From contig NZ_CP020083.1 of NCBI RefSeq assembly GCF_003431825.1, positions 3,386,501 through 3,450,500 on the forward strand: a DNA stretch of 64,000 nt. The letters run 5' to 3'. Below the pieces are notes generated by a model. That model made no database searches. It had not been told where the DNA came from and saw nothing but the letters and a program-made list of their open reading frames with translations. The translations under genes were made by a program, and so were the position numbers. Positions 54,745 through 63,845 of this stretch are shown piece by piece (the first letter of the stretch is position 1; each line of letters begins with the position of its first letter). The DNA comes from Blastomonas fulva (lineage in GTDB: Bacteria; Pseudomonadota; Alphaproteobacteria; Sphingomonadales; Sphingomonadaceae).

Positions 54745-55461
54745 TTATCCTGCGGCGCGAACCCGGTTGCGGCCGCCGCGCTTGGCGGCGTACATCGCAG
54801 CATCAGCCTGCGCCAGTGCCTGTTCGAGCGAGTCTCCCGCCTCCAGCGGCGCGACCCCGATCGAGATCGACAGGACGACCGGCGTTCCATCTGCGGTGGC
54901 GACCTCGAGGCCGGCGATGGCCGAGCGTGCCCGCTCGGCGATGACGATACCCAGTTCCTCGGGCATGGCCGCCAGCAGGACGGCGAACTCCTCGCCCCCG
55001 ACGCGGCCGAGCAGATCGTTCGGGCGCAGCGCGGCCTGCAGTGTCCTGGCCACGAGGCGCAGCGCATGATCGCCTGCGGCATGGCCGTGCAGATCGTTGA
55101 TCGCCTTGAAATGGTCGATATCCGCCAGCAGAACGCAGGCGGGCGCATCGTCGGCATAGTCGGACGCCTGGCGATAGAATGCCGCGCGGTTGAGCGTGCC
55201 GGTGAGATGGTCGATATCGGCCTGCGCGCGCAGCACCGCCTGGGTTGCCATCAACTGCTGGTTCAACCTGCGGTTCACTTCTGCCTGGCTGGCCAGGATA
55301 TAGGTGACGGGGCCGGAGATGATCGCCGGGCACACGGCGGCAAAGGCCCAGAACGGCCAGGGGATATGTTCACCGGTCAATATCGCCATTGCCAGCATGG
55401 ACACCAAAGTGACGCCCACACTGAACCCCATAGCGATCAGGACTTTGTGCCACTGGGTCAT
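54745..55461 (-). CDS. Membrane-bound diguanylate cyclase (GGDEF)
   Basis: Signalling enzyme of 238 residues that makes cyclic di-GMP. Two hydrophobic helices (about 8-28 and 36-56) are followed by a GGDEF domain: DHLTGTLNRAAF, ADIDHFKAINDLHGHAAGD and the active-site GGEEF. The inhibitory I-site RPND lies five residues before it. The active site is the GGEEF variant, which is normally functional. It lies 62 bp from another GGDEF gene on the same strand. Confidence 0.92.
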   Translation of the reverse strand: MTQWHKVLIAMGFSVGVTLVSMLAMAILTGEHIPWPFWAFAAVCPAIISGPVTYILASQAEVNRRLNQQLMATQAVLRAQADIDHLTGTLNRAAFYRQASDYADDAPACVLLADIDHFKAINDLHGHAAGDHALRLVARTLQAALRPNDLLGRVGGEEFAVLLAAMPEELGIVIAERARSAIAGLEVATADGTPVVLSISIGVAPLEAGDSLEQALAQADAAMYAAKRGGRNRVRAAG

Positions 55462-55523
55462 GTAACGCCGCGTAAAGCATAAGCGTTAACGCCGCCCAAA
55501 TATCGGGCGGAAAACGCGGTGCG

Positions 55524-56153
55524 TCAGCGGCGGGCGCCACCGCGCAGGCGTTTGGAGCGGTACATCTGGCTGTCCGCGCGCGCCAGAACCTTGTCGGCGC
55601 GGTCATCGGCATGGATGAAGGCATGGCCAAAGGTCGCCGAAAGACAGGGTTTGCCGCCTGAAAACTGCGGTCGGCACGCCTCGATTCCCGCGGTCAGTTC
55701 GGCGATCTTCTGCTCGACATCATCGTCGCCGATGGTGCCGAGCAGCAGCGCGAATTCATCGCCACCGATCCGCGCGACGACATCTGTGGAGCGGACATTG
55801 GCCACCAGAACGTCCGCGACAGTGCGCAGCGCCTCGTCGCCCCCGGCATGGCCATAGGTATCGTTGATCGCCTTGAGGTCGTCGACATCGATGAACAAAA
55901 GGGCAGAACGACTGCCATAACGCTGGCAGTGCGCGATCGCCAGCGCCACCGCCTGTTCGAAGTGCCGACGGTTGTACAAAGGGGTCAGCGTGTCGCGGCA
56001 GATTTCGTCCTCGAGCACGCGCACCCGCGCGCTGAGCCTGGCGTTCTGCTGCTTGAGATCGGCGCAGAGCAGCGCAAGCTGTTCATGGCTCATCGCCATA
56101 TCAGCCTGGGGTGCAAAGGCACCCTCGTCGCCCTGAACGTCGTTCATTCTCAT
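55524..56153 (-). CDS. Soluble diguanylate cyclase (GGDEF) with N-terminal coiled coil
   Basis: Cyclic di-GMP synthase of 209 residues, without membrane helices. Residues about 25-52 (EQLALLCADLKQQNARLSAR then VRVLEDEI) look like a coiled coil that would dimerise the enzyme. The GGDEF domain contains DTLTPLYNRRHFEQA, IDVDDLKAINDTYGHAGGDEAL, the active site GGDEF and the I-site RSTD. It probably belongs to the same unit as the membrane GGDEF gene downstream. It is divergent from purE across 225 bp. Confidence 0.9.
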   Translation of the reverse strand: MRMNDVQGDEGAFAPQADMAMSHEQLALLCADLKQQNARLSARVRVLEDEICRDTLTPLYNRRHFEQAVALAIAHCQRYGSRSALLFIDVDDLKAINDTYGHAGGDEALRTVADVLVANVRSTDVVARIGGDEFALLLGTIGDDDVEQKIAELTAGIEACRPQFSGGKPCLSATFGHAFIHADDRADKVLARADSQMYRSKRLRGGARR

Positions 56154-56378
56154 CTGATTTTACCTGGAAGCCCCCGGATGCGATCCTCACGCACGACATA
56201 GCAACTATGACGCAGCGCAGCATGATGAAAATTGAGGAAACCATGTATAATCTGTGCACAAGCGGGACAGGATGGACCGCTCGACTGGCCTGCCCAATTT
56301 CCTTTTCATGGCGATTGCGGGTGCGGGTCTTTGGCTTTAAGACCCTGATCGAACCAGCAAACCTGCGGAGAGAAATGC

Positions 56379-56894
56379 GTGGCCGAGCCATCCCACAAGC
56401 CCGACCCGGTGCCGGTTGCGCCCCCGGTCGCCATTGTCATGGGCAGCCAGTCCGACTGGGAAACCATGGCAGGGGCAGCGGCAGTTCTGGACGAGCTCGG
56501 CGTCGCGCATGATTGCCGCATCGTCTCGGCCCACCGCACCCCCGAAAGGCTGGTGGAATTCGCCAGAGGCGCTGTCGATTCAGGCTTCAAGGTGATCATC
56601 GCGGGCGCCGGCGGCGCGGCGCATCTGCCCGGCATGGTGGCCAGCATGACCCGGCTGCCGGTGCTGGGAGTGCCTGTCTCCAGCAAGGCATTGAGCGGGC
56701 TCGACAGCCTGTTGTCGATTGTCCAGATGCCCGGCGGCATTCCCGTCGGCACGCTGGCGATCGGGCCTGCCGGGGCCAAGAATGCAGGGCTGCTGGCCGC
56801 ATCGATCCTGGCGACAAGCGACGCAGCGCTGGCCGAGCGGCTCGATGCCTGGCGCAGCGCGCAGACCGAATCGGTGGGTGAACGCCCGGTATGA
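56379..56894 (+). CDS. purE: N5-carboxyaminoimidazole ribonucleotide mutase
   Basis: Purine biosynthesis enzyme of 171 residues converting N5-CAIR to CAIR. Motifs: [20 protein letters not shown] (active-site His) and [14 protein letters not shown]. The GTG start at 56379 follows GGAGAG by seven bases. It overlaps purK by four bases, so both are translated together. A candidate -10 box TATAAT lies at 56243 on the plus strand, about 130 bp upstream. Confidence 0.96.
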   Translation: MAEPSHKPDPVPVAPPVAIVMGSQSDWETMAGAAAVLDELGVAHDCRIVSAHRTPERLVEFARGAVDSGFKVIIAGAGGAAHLPGMVASMTRLPVLGVPVSSKALSGLDSLLSIVQMPGGIPVGTLAIGPAGAKNAGLLAASILATSDAALAERLDAWRSAQTESVGERPV

Positions 56895-57985
56895 GCAGCG
56901 TCATACCTCCGGGCAGCACTATCGGCATCATGGGCGGCGGGCAGCTGGGCCGGATGCTCAGCATGGCGGCGGCGCAGCTTGGCTATCGCTGCCACATCTT
57001 CGCGCCTGAAGAGACCAGCCCGGGCGCGGAGGTTTCCGCCGCCAGCAGCTGCGCGGACTATTCCGACGATGCTGCGCTATCGGCCTTTGCCGCGGCATGC
57101 GATGTCGTGACCTATGAGTTCGAGAATGTGCCGGTCGCGCCGCTCGCCGCGATCGCAGGCACGGTGCCGCTTCGCCCCAGCCCAAGGGCTCTGGAAATCG
57201 CGCAGAGCCGCATCGACGAGAAGCGCTTCGTCACCGATCTGGGCGGTCGCGCCGCGCCTTACGGGTTTGCCGAGACCGCCGAGGATGTCGCAGCCGCAAT
57301 AGCCATCGCCGGGACGCCCGCGATCATCAAGTCCAACCGCATGGGCTATGACGGCAAGGGCCAGGCGCGCGTCATGCCCGGCGACGATCCGGTCGCGCGC
57401 TGGCATCAGGCCGGCGGCGTCCCCGCGATCATCGAAGGGTTCGTCGATTTCGATGCGGAGTTCTCCGTGATCCTCGCGCGCGGGCTTGATGGCGATATCC
57501 GCTTCTGGGACAGCGCCGAGAACGCGCATGTCGCAGGGATCCTCGATCGATCGAGCATCCCTGCCAGCGCCGCGATCACCGCGCAGGTGCCTGCGGCGCG
57601 CGCGCTCGCCGCCAAGGTGGCACAAGCGCTCGACTATGTCGGCGTGCTCACGCTGGAGTTCTTTGCGACCGGCGACGGACCGGTGTTCAACGAGATGGCG
57701 CCGCGCGTCCACAACAGCGGCCACTGGACGATCGAAGGCGCTTTCACCAGCCAGTTCGAGAACCACATCCGTGCGATCTGCGGGCTGCCACTGGGCGAAA
57801 CCGCGCTCGCGTGCCACAGCGCCGAGATGCACAATCTGATCGGCGAGGACGCAAGCCGCTGGCCCGATCTGCTCGCCGATCCCGCCAACCATCTCCATCT
57901 CTACGGCAAGCACCGCGCGGCACCCGGTCGGAAGATGGGGCACGTCACACGCATTTCGCTTGAGCCCAGGGCAAGGCAACCATGA
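56891..57985 (+). CDS. purK: N5-carboxyaminoimidazole ribonucleotide synthase
   Basis: ATP-grasp enzyme of 364 residues that makes N5-CAIR from AIR, bicarbonate and ATP, feeding PurE. The N-terminal [16 protein letters not shown] is the family signature. The ATP-grasp region includes [14 protein letters not shown] and [25 protein letters not shown] (split by length, about residues 257-281). It overlaps purE (ATGA) and folA (ATGA). Confidence 0.96.
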   Translation: MSSVIPPGSTIGIMGGGQLGRMLSMAAAQLGYRCHIFAPEETSPGAEVSAASSCADYSDDAALSAFAAACDVVTYEFENVPVAPLAAIAGTVPLRPSPRALEIAQSRIDEKRFVTDLGGRAAPYGFAETAEDVAAAIAIAGTPAIIKSNRMGYDGKGQARVMPGDDPVARWHQAGGVPAIIEGFVDFDAEFSVILARGLDGDIRFWDSAENAHVAGILDRSSIPASAAITAQVPAARALAAKVAQALDYVGVLTLEFFATGDGPVFNEMAPRVHNSGHWTIEGAFTSQFENHIRAICGLPLGETALACHSAEMHNLIGEDASRWPDLLADPANHLHLYGKHRAAPGRKMGHVTRISLEPRARQP

Positions 57986-58479
57986 ACCATCCCGATATCT
58001 TTCTGGTGCTGGCGCGCGCGCGCAACGGCGTCATCGGCGCCAATGGCACATTGCCCTGGCATCTGCCGATGGACCTGCGCCACTTCAAGGCGCTGACCCA
58101 GAACAGGCCGATGATCATGGGCCGCAAGACCTTTGACAGCCTCCCCGGGCTGCTTCCCGGACGCCGCCACATCGTGCTGACCCGCAGCCGCGACTGGAGC
58201 GACGAGGGCGCAGAGGTCGTGCACAGCGTCGACGAAGCGATCGCCGCCGCCAACGCGCCGCATGTCGCGGTGATCGGCGGGGCGGAGATCTTCGCGCTGT
58301 TCCTGCCGCGCGCCGACCGCGTCGAACTGACCGAAGTGCATGCAGAACCCGCAGGCGATACCGTGATGCCGCCGTTCGATCCGGGCGTATGGCAGGAAAC
58401 CGCCAGAACCGACCACGCTGTCGATCCCGACCATCGCGAGCGCCCCGCGTTCAGCTTCGTGACGCTGGTCCGCAAGTGA
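57982..58479 (+). CDS. folA: Dihydrofolate reductase
   Basis: Reductase of 165 residues making tetrahydrofolate. Typical motifs: ARNGVIGANGTLPWHLPMDL near the N-terminus (substrate site), GRKTFDSL (NADPH binding) and VIGGAEIFALFLPRAD. It overlaps purK by four bases. An expected target of trimethoprim. Confidence 0.95.
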   Translation: MNHPDIFLVLARARNGVIGANGTLPWHLPMDLRHFKALTQNRPMIMGRKTFDSLPGLLPGRRHIVLTRSRDWSDEGAEVVHSVDEAIAAANAPHVAVIGGAEIFALFLPRADRVELTEVHAEPAGDTVMPPFDPGVWQETARTDHAVDPDHRERPAFSFVTLVRK

Positions 58480-58486
58480 CCCACCG

Positions 58487-59671
58487 GTGATCCGCAAGGT
58501 CCTGTTCGGGCTGCTCCTGCTGCTGGCAGCCGGGCTGATCTACGTGGTCACCGTGCTGCCGGGCCAGTTCGAGGCGCAGACCAATGTCGTGACCGACGAG
58601 CCGTTGCCCGCGGTCCGCGCCGATGCGGCCAGGCTGCACGCGACGCTGCAGATTGCCGACCTGCACGGCGACACCCTGCTGTGGAAGCGCGACCTGCTCG
58701 ACAAGGCCGCGCGCGGCCATATCGACCTGCCCCGGCTCGAGGCGGGCAATGTCGCGCTGCAGATCTTCTCGTCGGTGTCCAAGACCCCGCGCGGCCAGAA
58801 TTACGACAGCAACTCCGCCGATACCGACAACATCACCCTGCTCGCCATCGCGCAATTGCAGCCGGTGCGTACCTGGTTTTCGGTGCACGAACGCTCGATG
58901 TGGCACGGCCAGAGGCTTGAGGCGGCCGCCAAAGCCTCCGATGGCCGGCTGATGCTGGTGCGCCGCGCGGCCGATATCGACCGGCTGCTCGCGGCGCGCG
59001 CTGCAGGCAAGCCGGTCACCGGCGCGCTCTATTCGGTCGAGGGGTTGCAGAACCTTGAGGGCAAAGCGGAAAACCTCGACCGGCTCTATGGCGTCGGCAT
59101 GCGGATGGCAGGGCTGGTGCATTTCTTCGACAATGAGTTGGGCGGATCGATGCACGGGCAGGCCAAGGGCGGGCTCACCCCGTTCGGTCGCAAGATGATC
59201 CGCGCGATGGAGGCCAGGGGCATCATCGTCGATATCGCGCATTCGAGCCACAAGTCGGTCGCCGAGATCCTCGCCATGGCGCGGCGCCCGGTCGTCTCGA
59301 GCCACGGCGGAGTGCAGGCGGTGTGCGGGGTCAACCGCAACCTTTCCGACACCGAAATCCGCGGCGTGGCCGCCACTGGCGGCATCATCGGCATCGGCTA
59401 TTGGGACGGGGCCTTGTGCTCGACCGATCCGGTCAAGATCGCGCAGTCGATCAAGCATGTCCGCGACCTCGTCGGCATCGGGCACGTTGCGCTGGGCAGC
59501 GATTTCGATGGCGCGGTGACCACCAGTTTCGATGCCAGCCAGATCGTTCAGGTGACGCAGGCGCTGATCGATATCGGCTTCACCGAGGCGGAGATTCGCG
59601 CCGTGATGGGCGGCAATGCACTCAGGATCATCAAACAGGGCATTGAACCCCTGCCCGGCAAGGCCCTATAG
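58487..59671 (+). CDS. Membrane dipeptidase family (M19) zinc hydrolase
   Basis: Dipeptidase of 394 residues. The N-terminus (GLLLLLAAGLIYVVTVL) is a signal or membrane anchor. The zinc-binding DxHxD is present as ADLHGDTL, followed by DIAHSSHKSVAEIL and SSHGG, which supply further His ligands, and GSDFDGAV near the C-terminus. Family members cleave dipeptides, often with a D-residue. GTG start at 58487, 7 bp after folA and part of the same transcript. Confidence 0.9.
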   Translation: MIRKVLFGLLLLLAAGLIYVVTVLPGQFEAQTNVVTDEPLPAVRADAARLHATLQIADLHGDTLLWKRDLLDKAARGHIDLPRLEAGNVALQIFSSVSKTPRGQNYDSNSADTDNITLLAIAQLQPVRTWFSVHERSMWHGQRLEAAAKASDGRLMLVRRAADIDRLLAARAAGKPVTGALYSVEGLQNLEGKAENLDRLYGVGMRMAGLVHFFDNELGGSMHGQAKGGLTPFGRKMIRAMEARGIIVDIAHSSHKSVAEILAMARRPVVSSHGGVQAVCGVNRNLSDTEIRGVAATGGIIGIGYWDGALCSTDPVKIAQSIKHVRDLVGIGHVALGSDFDGAVTTSFDASQIVQVTQALIDIGFTEAEIRAVMGGNALRIIKQGIEPLPGKAL

Positions 59672-59680
59672 GGCAGCGCC

Positions 59681-60604
59681 ATGATCAGGGTAGAAGGTGG
59701 CGATCAGCTGCCAGAACGCTTGCGCGGGGGCATCATCGCGCTGGGGAATTTCGACGGCTTTCACGCCGGGCATCAGGCCGTGGTCGGCCGGGCGATCGCC
59801 TGGGCGAAGGCGGAAAGCCGCCCGGCGATCGTCGCCACCTTCGATCCGCACCCCGTGCGTTATTTCAAGCCCGATGTCGCCCCCTTCCGCCTGACCAGCC
59901 TAGACCAGCGCCAGCAATTGTTCGCTGAGGCCGGGGCCGATGCGATGCTGGTGTTCGCCTTTGACGAAACGCTCGCCAACACCACCGCGGGCAATTTCGT
60001 CGGCGATCTGCTGGTCACCCGTTTCGGCGCGAAGGGCGTGGTCACCGGCGAGGACTTCACCTTCGGCAAGGGCCGCGGCGGCAATATCGAGGTGCTGCGC
60101 GATCTGGGCGCATTGCTCGGCCTGCGCAGCGAGGCTGTCGGCCCGGTGTCCACTGAAGACGCGGTGATCTCCTCCAGCCGCATCCGCCAGTGCCTTGTCG
60201 AAGGCAAGCCCGACGAGGCCGAGCGGCTGATGACCCGGCCGTTCGCGGTGCAGGGCGTGGTCCAGCATGGCGACAAGAACGGACGGCTGCTGGGCTATCC
60301 CACCGCGAACGTCGACATGGGCAGCTATCTGCGTCCGATGTACGGGGTGTATGCGGTCACCGGCCACCTTGCCGATGGTCGGGTACTCAAAGGCGCCGCG
60401 AACCTTGGCATCCGTCCGCAGTTCGATCCGCCCAAGGAACTGCTCGAGCCGCATTTCTTCGATTTCGACGAAGACCTGTATGGCCAGACGATCGAGGTCG
60501 CCTTGCGCCACTTCATCCGGCCCGAGGCGAAGTTTGCCTCGATGGAGGAACTGACCGCGCAGATCGAGGCGGACTGCGTGCGCGCGCGGGAATTGCTTGC
60601 CTGA
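59681..60604 (+). CDS. ribF: Bifunctional riboflavin kinase/FAD synthetase
   Basis: Enzyme of 307 residues making FMN and FAD. The N-terminal nucleotidyltransferase half contains GNFDGFHAGHQAVVGRA and VSSSRIR-like ISSSRIRQCL. The C-terminal riboflavin kinase half contains GYPTANVDMGSYLRPMYGVYAV. It precedes ileS, an order conserved in many bacteria. Confidence 0.95.
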   Translation: MIRVEGGDQLPERLRGGIIALGNFDGFHAGHQAVVGRAIAWAKAESRPAIVATFDPHPVRYFKPDVAPFRLTSLDQRQQLFAEAGADAMLVFAFDETLANTTAGNFVGDLLVTRFGAKGVVTGEDFTFGKGRGGNIEVLRDLGALLGLRSEAVGPVSTEDAVISSSRIRQCLVEGKPDEAERLMTRPFAVQGVVQHGDKNGRLLGYPTANVDMGSYLRPMYGVYAVTGHLADGRVLKGAANLGIRPQFDPPKELLEPHFFDFDEDLYGQTIEVALRHFIRPEAKFASMEELTAQIEADCVRARELLA

Positions 60605-60634
60605 AAGCCCCGCGCGCCTTAAGCGCCAGCGTCT

Positions 60635-63600
60635 ATGACTGACCAGACTGCAAGCCCCGCCGCGGACTATAAAGACACCGTCTTTCTGCCACAGACCGAC
60701 TTCCCGATGAAGGCTGGCCTCGCCCAGAAGGAACCGGCGATTCTGGCGCGCTGGCAGGAGGCGGACCTCTACCGCCAGCTGCGCGATGCCCGCAAGGGTC
60801 GCGAAAAGTTCATCCTGCACGATGGCCCGCCCTACGCAAATGGCGACATGCACATCGGCCATGCGCTCAACCATATCCTGAAAGACATGGTCTGCCGCAC
60901 CCAGTCGCTGCTGGGCAAAGACGCGCCGTACGTTCCCGGCTGGGACTGCCACGGCCTGCCGATCGAGTGGAAGATCGAGGAGCAGTATCGCAAGAAAAAG
61001 TTCAACAAGGACGAGGTTGACCCGGTCGCCTTCCGCGCCGAGTGCCGCGCCTATGCGCAGCAATGGGTGAACACGCAGCGCGAGCAGTTGAAGCGCCTGG
61101 GCATCAACGGCGATTGGGACAATCCGTACCTGACGATGGACTTCGCTGCGGAAGCGACCATCGTGCAGGAACTGATGAAGTTTGCCGAAACCGGCCAGCT
61201 CTATCGCGGTGCCAAGCCGGTGATGTGGTCACCGGTCGAAAAGACCGCGCTCGCCGAGGCCGAGGTTGAGTACGCGGATGTGACGAGCACGCAGATCGAT
61301 GTGGCGTTCGAGATCGTCGATGCGCCGAATGCGCCCGAACTGGTCGGTGCCTATGCGGTGATCTGGACGACGACGCCTTGGACGATCCCGGTGAACCAGG
61401 CGCTCGCTTATGGGCCTGAGGTTGAGTACGCGCTTTTTGAGATCACGACACACGTCGACGCGCCATGGAATGGAAAGAGAGTAGTTGTTGCGAAGAAGCT
61501 GTATCCGGAATTCCGTGCCAGGGTTGAACGGCAGCTTCGTGCGCTGCCGTCCGCTGCTGAGTGGTCGAGCGAGAACCCTATCGTAGAATTTGACGACTTT
61601 CTGTATGATGCCGCTGAATTCGATGGCGGCTTTTACAATTTGCAAGGTTCGCAGCTCGAACGCGCCACCGCCCGCCACCCGATGCACGCACTCGGCGGGT
61701 TCTTTGCCAAGCCCCGCCCCTTCCTGCCCGGCGATTTCGTCACCACCGATGCGGGGACCGGACTCGTCCATATGTCGCCCGACCATGGCGAGGACGATTT
61801 CGACCTGTGCAAGGCGCATGGTATCGAACCCGTGTTCGCGGTCGAGGGCGACGGGCGCTATCGCGATGACTGGGCGTGGCTCGGCGGCGCGGATGAGCGG
61901 CGGATGTCGGTGATCAACCCCAAGTTCAACGCACCCGACGGCCCGATCTGCGAAGACCTGCGCGCGGCAGGAGCCTTGCTCTCCGCCGCAGCATTCCAGC
62001 ACAGCTACCCACACTCGTGGCGCTCCAAGGCGCGGGTGATCTATCGCTGCACGCCGCAATGGTTCATCCCGATGGATCAACCCATAGAGCCCCTCCCCTT
62101 CAGGGGAGGGGTTGGGGTGGGGAATGAAAATTCCATCGCTAATGACTCCCCCACCCCCAACCCCTCCCCTGAAGGGGAGGGGCTTAAGACACTCCGTGAA
62201 ACCGCGATGCAGGCGATCACCGACACCCGCTGGGTCCCCGCCAAGGGCGAGAACCGTATCCGCTCGATGGTCGAGGGTCGCCCCGACTGGGTGATCAGCC
62301 GCCAGCGCGCCTGGGGTGTGCCGATCACGCTGTTCGTCAATCGCAAGACCGGCCAGTATCTGAAAGACCCTGCGGTTAATGCGCGCATTGTCGCGGCGAT
62401 GCGCGAGGCCGGTGTCGATGCGTGGAACGACGCGGCGGCCCCTGCCCTGCTCGGTCCCGATTACGACATCGCCGATTACGAGCGCGTCACCGACATTCTC
62501 GACGTCTGGTTCGACAGCGGCTGCACGCATGCCTTCGTGCTCGAAAGCGGCAAATGGCCCGATCTGACCCGGCCCGAAGGCCATGTCGGCCCCTGGGCGG
62601 ACCTGTATCTCGAAGGATCGGACCAGCATCGCGGCTGGTTCCAGTCCTCGCTGATGGAAAGCTGCGGCACGCGCGGCCATGCGCCGTACAAGGCGGTGCT
62701 GACGCACGGCTTCACCATGGACGCCAAGGGCATGAAGATGTCCAAGTCGCTGGGTAACACCATCGATCCGCTGACGCTGATCAAGGATTCGGGCGCGGAC
62801 ATCCTGCGGCTGTGGGCGCTGTCGGTCGATTTCACCGAGGACCACCGCATCGGCAAGGAAATCCTCGCGGGGGTCTCGGACCAGTACCGCAAACTGCGCA
62901 ACACCTTCCGCTACCTGCTTGGCGCGCTTGCCGGGTTTGACGATAAGGCCGAGGGCGTGGCGGTCGAGGCCATGCCCGAGCTCGAACGCTATGTGCTGCA
63001 TCTGCTTGCCGAGCTTGATGCGAAGCTGCGCCAGGCTGTCGAGGACTTCGACTACAACACCTATGTCCGGACGCTGGCAGATTTCGCCAACAACGATCTG
63101 TCGGCGTTCTTCTTCGATATCCGCAAGGACTGCCTGTATTGCGACATCGGCCCCGCGCACCCGCACGGCACCGACAAGCGCCGCGCGTATCGGACGGTGC
63201 TCAACGTGCTGTTCGAGGCTTTGGTCCGCTATGCCGCGCCGGTGCTGGTGTTCACCGCCGAAGAGGTGTGGACGACGCGCTATCCCGATGCGGGCAGCGT
63301 GCATCTGCTGGAATGGCCTGTGCTGCCAACCCTCCCAGAGGACGGCGAACTCGTCATGCGTTGGGATCGCTTGCGCGATCTGCGTTTGAGCGTTTCCGCA
63401 GCGATCGAGCCATTCCGCAGGGACAAGATCATTCGATCAAGCCTCGAGGCCGAAGTGGCGATCAAGCTGAAGGACCCGTTTGCTGCTGCTTCAGCGTCTT
63501 CATTGGGCAAGGAAGAGTTCGAAGAACTGCTGATCGTCTCTTCTGCGCAGGTGACTGGCTTTGCAGATGACTCCGTCGCCGAAACCAAGGTTATCGAAGT

Positions 63601-63703
63601 CACCCGCACCACCAACCACAAATGCGGCCGCTGCTGGCGTCATCTTCCCGAGCTGACCGAGGACGGCAATCTGTGCGACCGTTGCACGGAGATGCTGGCG
63701 TGA
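60635..63703 (+). CDS. ileS: Isoleucyl-tRNA synthetase with an in-frame palindromic-repeat insert
   Basis: Class I aminoacyl-tRNA synthetase of 1022 residues. The HIGH motif is HIGHALNH (in GDMHIGHALNH, near residue 73), KMSKS is KMSKSLGNT (about 705) and the C-terminal zinc site is CGRCWRHLPELTEDGNLCDRC. All functional parts look intact. Between PQWFIPMDQ and TLRETAMQAI (about residues 485-517) lies a foreign stretch PLPFRGGVGVG...SPTPNPSPEGEGL, encoded by a palindromic repeat (62088-62185) that stays in frame. Two stretches (about 61430-61650 and 63400-63620) have less G/C-rich codons than the rest, a possible mosaic. It is followed by lspA. Confidence 0.95.
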   Translation: MTDQTASPAADYKDTVFLPQTDFPMKAGLAQKEPAILARWQEADLYRQLRDARKGREKFILHDGPPYANGDMHIGHALNHILKDMVCRTQSLLGKDAPYVPGWDCHGLPIEWKIEEQYRKKKFNKDEVDPVAFRAECRAYAQQWVNTQREQLKRLGINGDWDNPYLTMDFAAEATIVQELMKFAETGQLYRGAKPVMWSPVEKTALAEAEVEYADVTSTQIDVAFEIVDAPNAPELVGAYAVIWTTTPWTIPVNQALAYGPEVEYALFEITTHVDAPWNGKRVVVAKKLYPEFRARVERQLRALPSAAEWSSENPIVEFDDFLYDAAEFDGGFYNLQGSQLERATARHPMHALGGFFAKPRPFLPGDFVTTDAGTGLVHMSPDHGEDDFDLCKAHGIEPVFAVEGDGRYRDDWAWLGGADERRMSVINPKFNAPDGPICEDLRAAGALLSAAAFQHSYPHSWRSKARVIYRCTPQWFIPMDQPIEPLPFRGGVGVGNENSIANDSPTPNPSPEGEGLKTLRETAMQAITDTRWVPAKGENRIRSMVEGRPDWVISRQRAWGVPITLFVNRKTGQYLKDPAVNARIVAAMREAGVDAWNDAAAPALLGPDYDIADYERVTDILDVWFDSGCTHAFVLESGKWPDLTRPEGHVGPWADLYLEGSDQHRGWFQSSLMESCGTRGHAPYKAVLTHGFTMDAKGMKMSKSLGNTIDPLTLIKDSGADILRLWALSVDFTEDHRIGKEILAGVSDQYRKLRNTFRYLLGALAGFDDKAEGVAVEAMPELERYVLHLLAELDAKLRQAVEDFDYNTYVRTLADFANNDLSAFFFDIRKDCLYCDIGPAHPHGTDKRRAYRTVLNVLFEALVRYAAPVLVFTAEEVWTTRYPDAGSVHLLEWPVLPTLPEDGELVMRWDRLRDLRLSVSAAIEPFRRDKIIRSSLEAEVAIKLKDPFAAASASSLGKEEFEELLIVSSAQVTGFADDSVAETKVIEVTRTTNHKCGRCWRHLPELTEDGNLCDRCTEMLA
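62088..62185. repeat. Palindromic repeat element inserted within ileS
   Basis: Inverted repeat: the left arm begins AGCCCCTCCCCTTCAGGGGA and continues to 62123; the right arm (62151-62185) is its near-exact reverse complement, ending AGGGGAGGGGCTT. A central segment of about 28 bp separates them. Each arm is itself a hairpin (CCCCTCCCCT/AGGGGAGGGG). The element is translated in frame within IleRS. Confidence 0.92.
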
Positions 63704-63729
63704 GCTGGAATATGCCGACCTCCCCTCCC

Positions 63730-63820
63730 CGTCACCCTGAACTTGTTTCAGGGCCCATTTCTCCCCACGCGGCTTCGGTTGCAGTTGCAAAATGGGTGCT
63801 GAAACAAGTTCAGCATGACG
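63730..63820. repeat. Intergenic palindromic repeat between ileS and lspA
   Basis: Inverted repeat with outer arms CGTCACCCTGAACTTGTTTC and GAAACAAGTTCAGCATGACG extending inward through GGGCCCATTT / AAATGGGTGC. It fills most of the 142-bp gap between ileS and lspA. A different family from the repeats at 53471 and 62088. Confidence 0.88.
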
Positions 63821-63845
63821 ACCACGGAAACAGGGAGCGCTTCGC

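Noticed and set aside
62080..62200. Possibility that the insert makes ileS a pseudogene
   Set aside because: The reading frame continues unchanged through the repeat, and the HIGH, KMSKS and zinc motifs are all present on either side.
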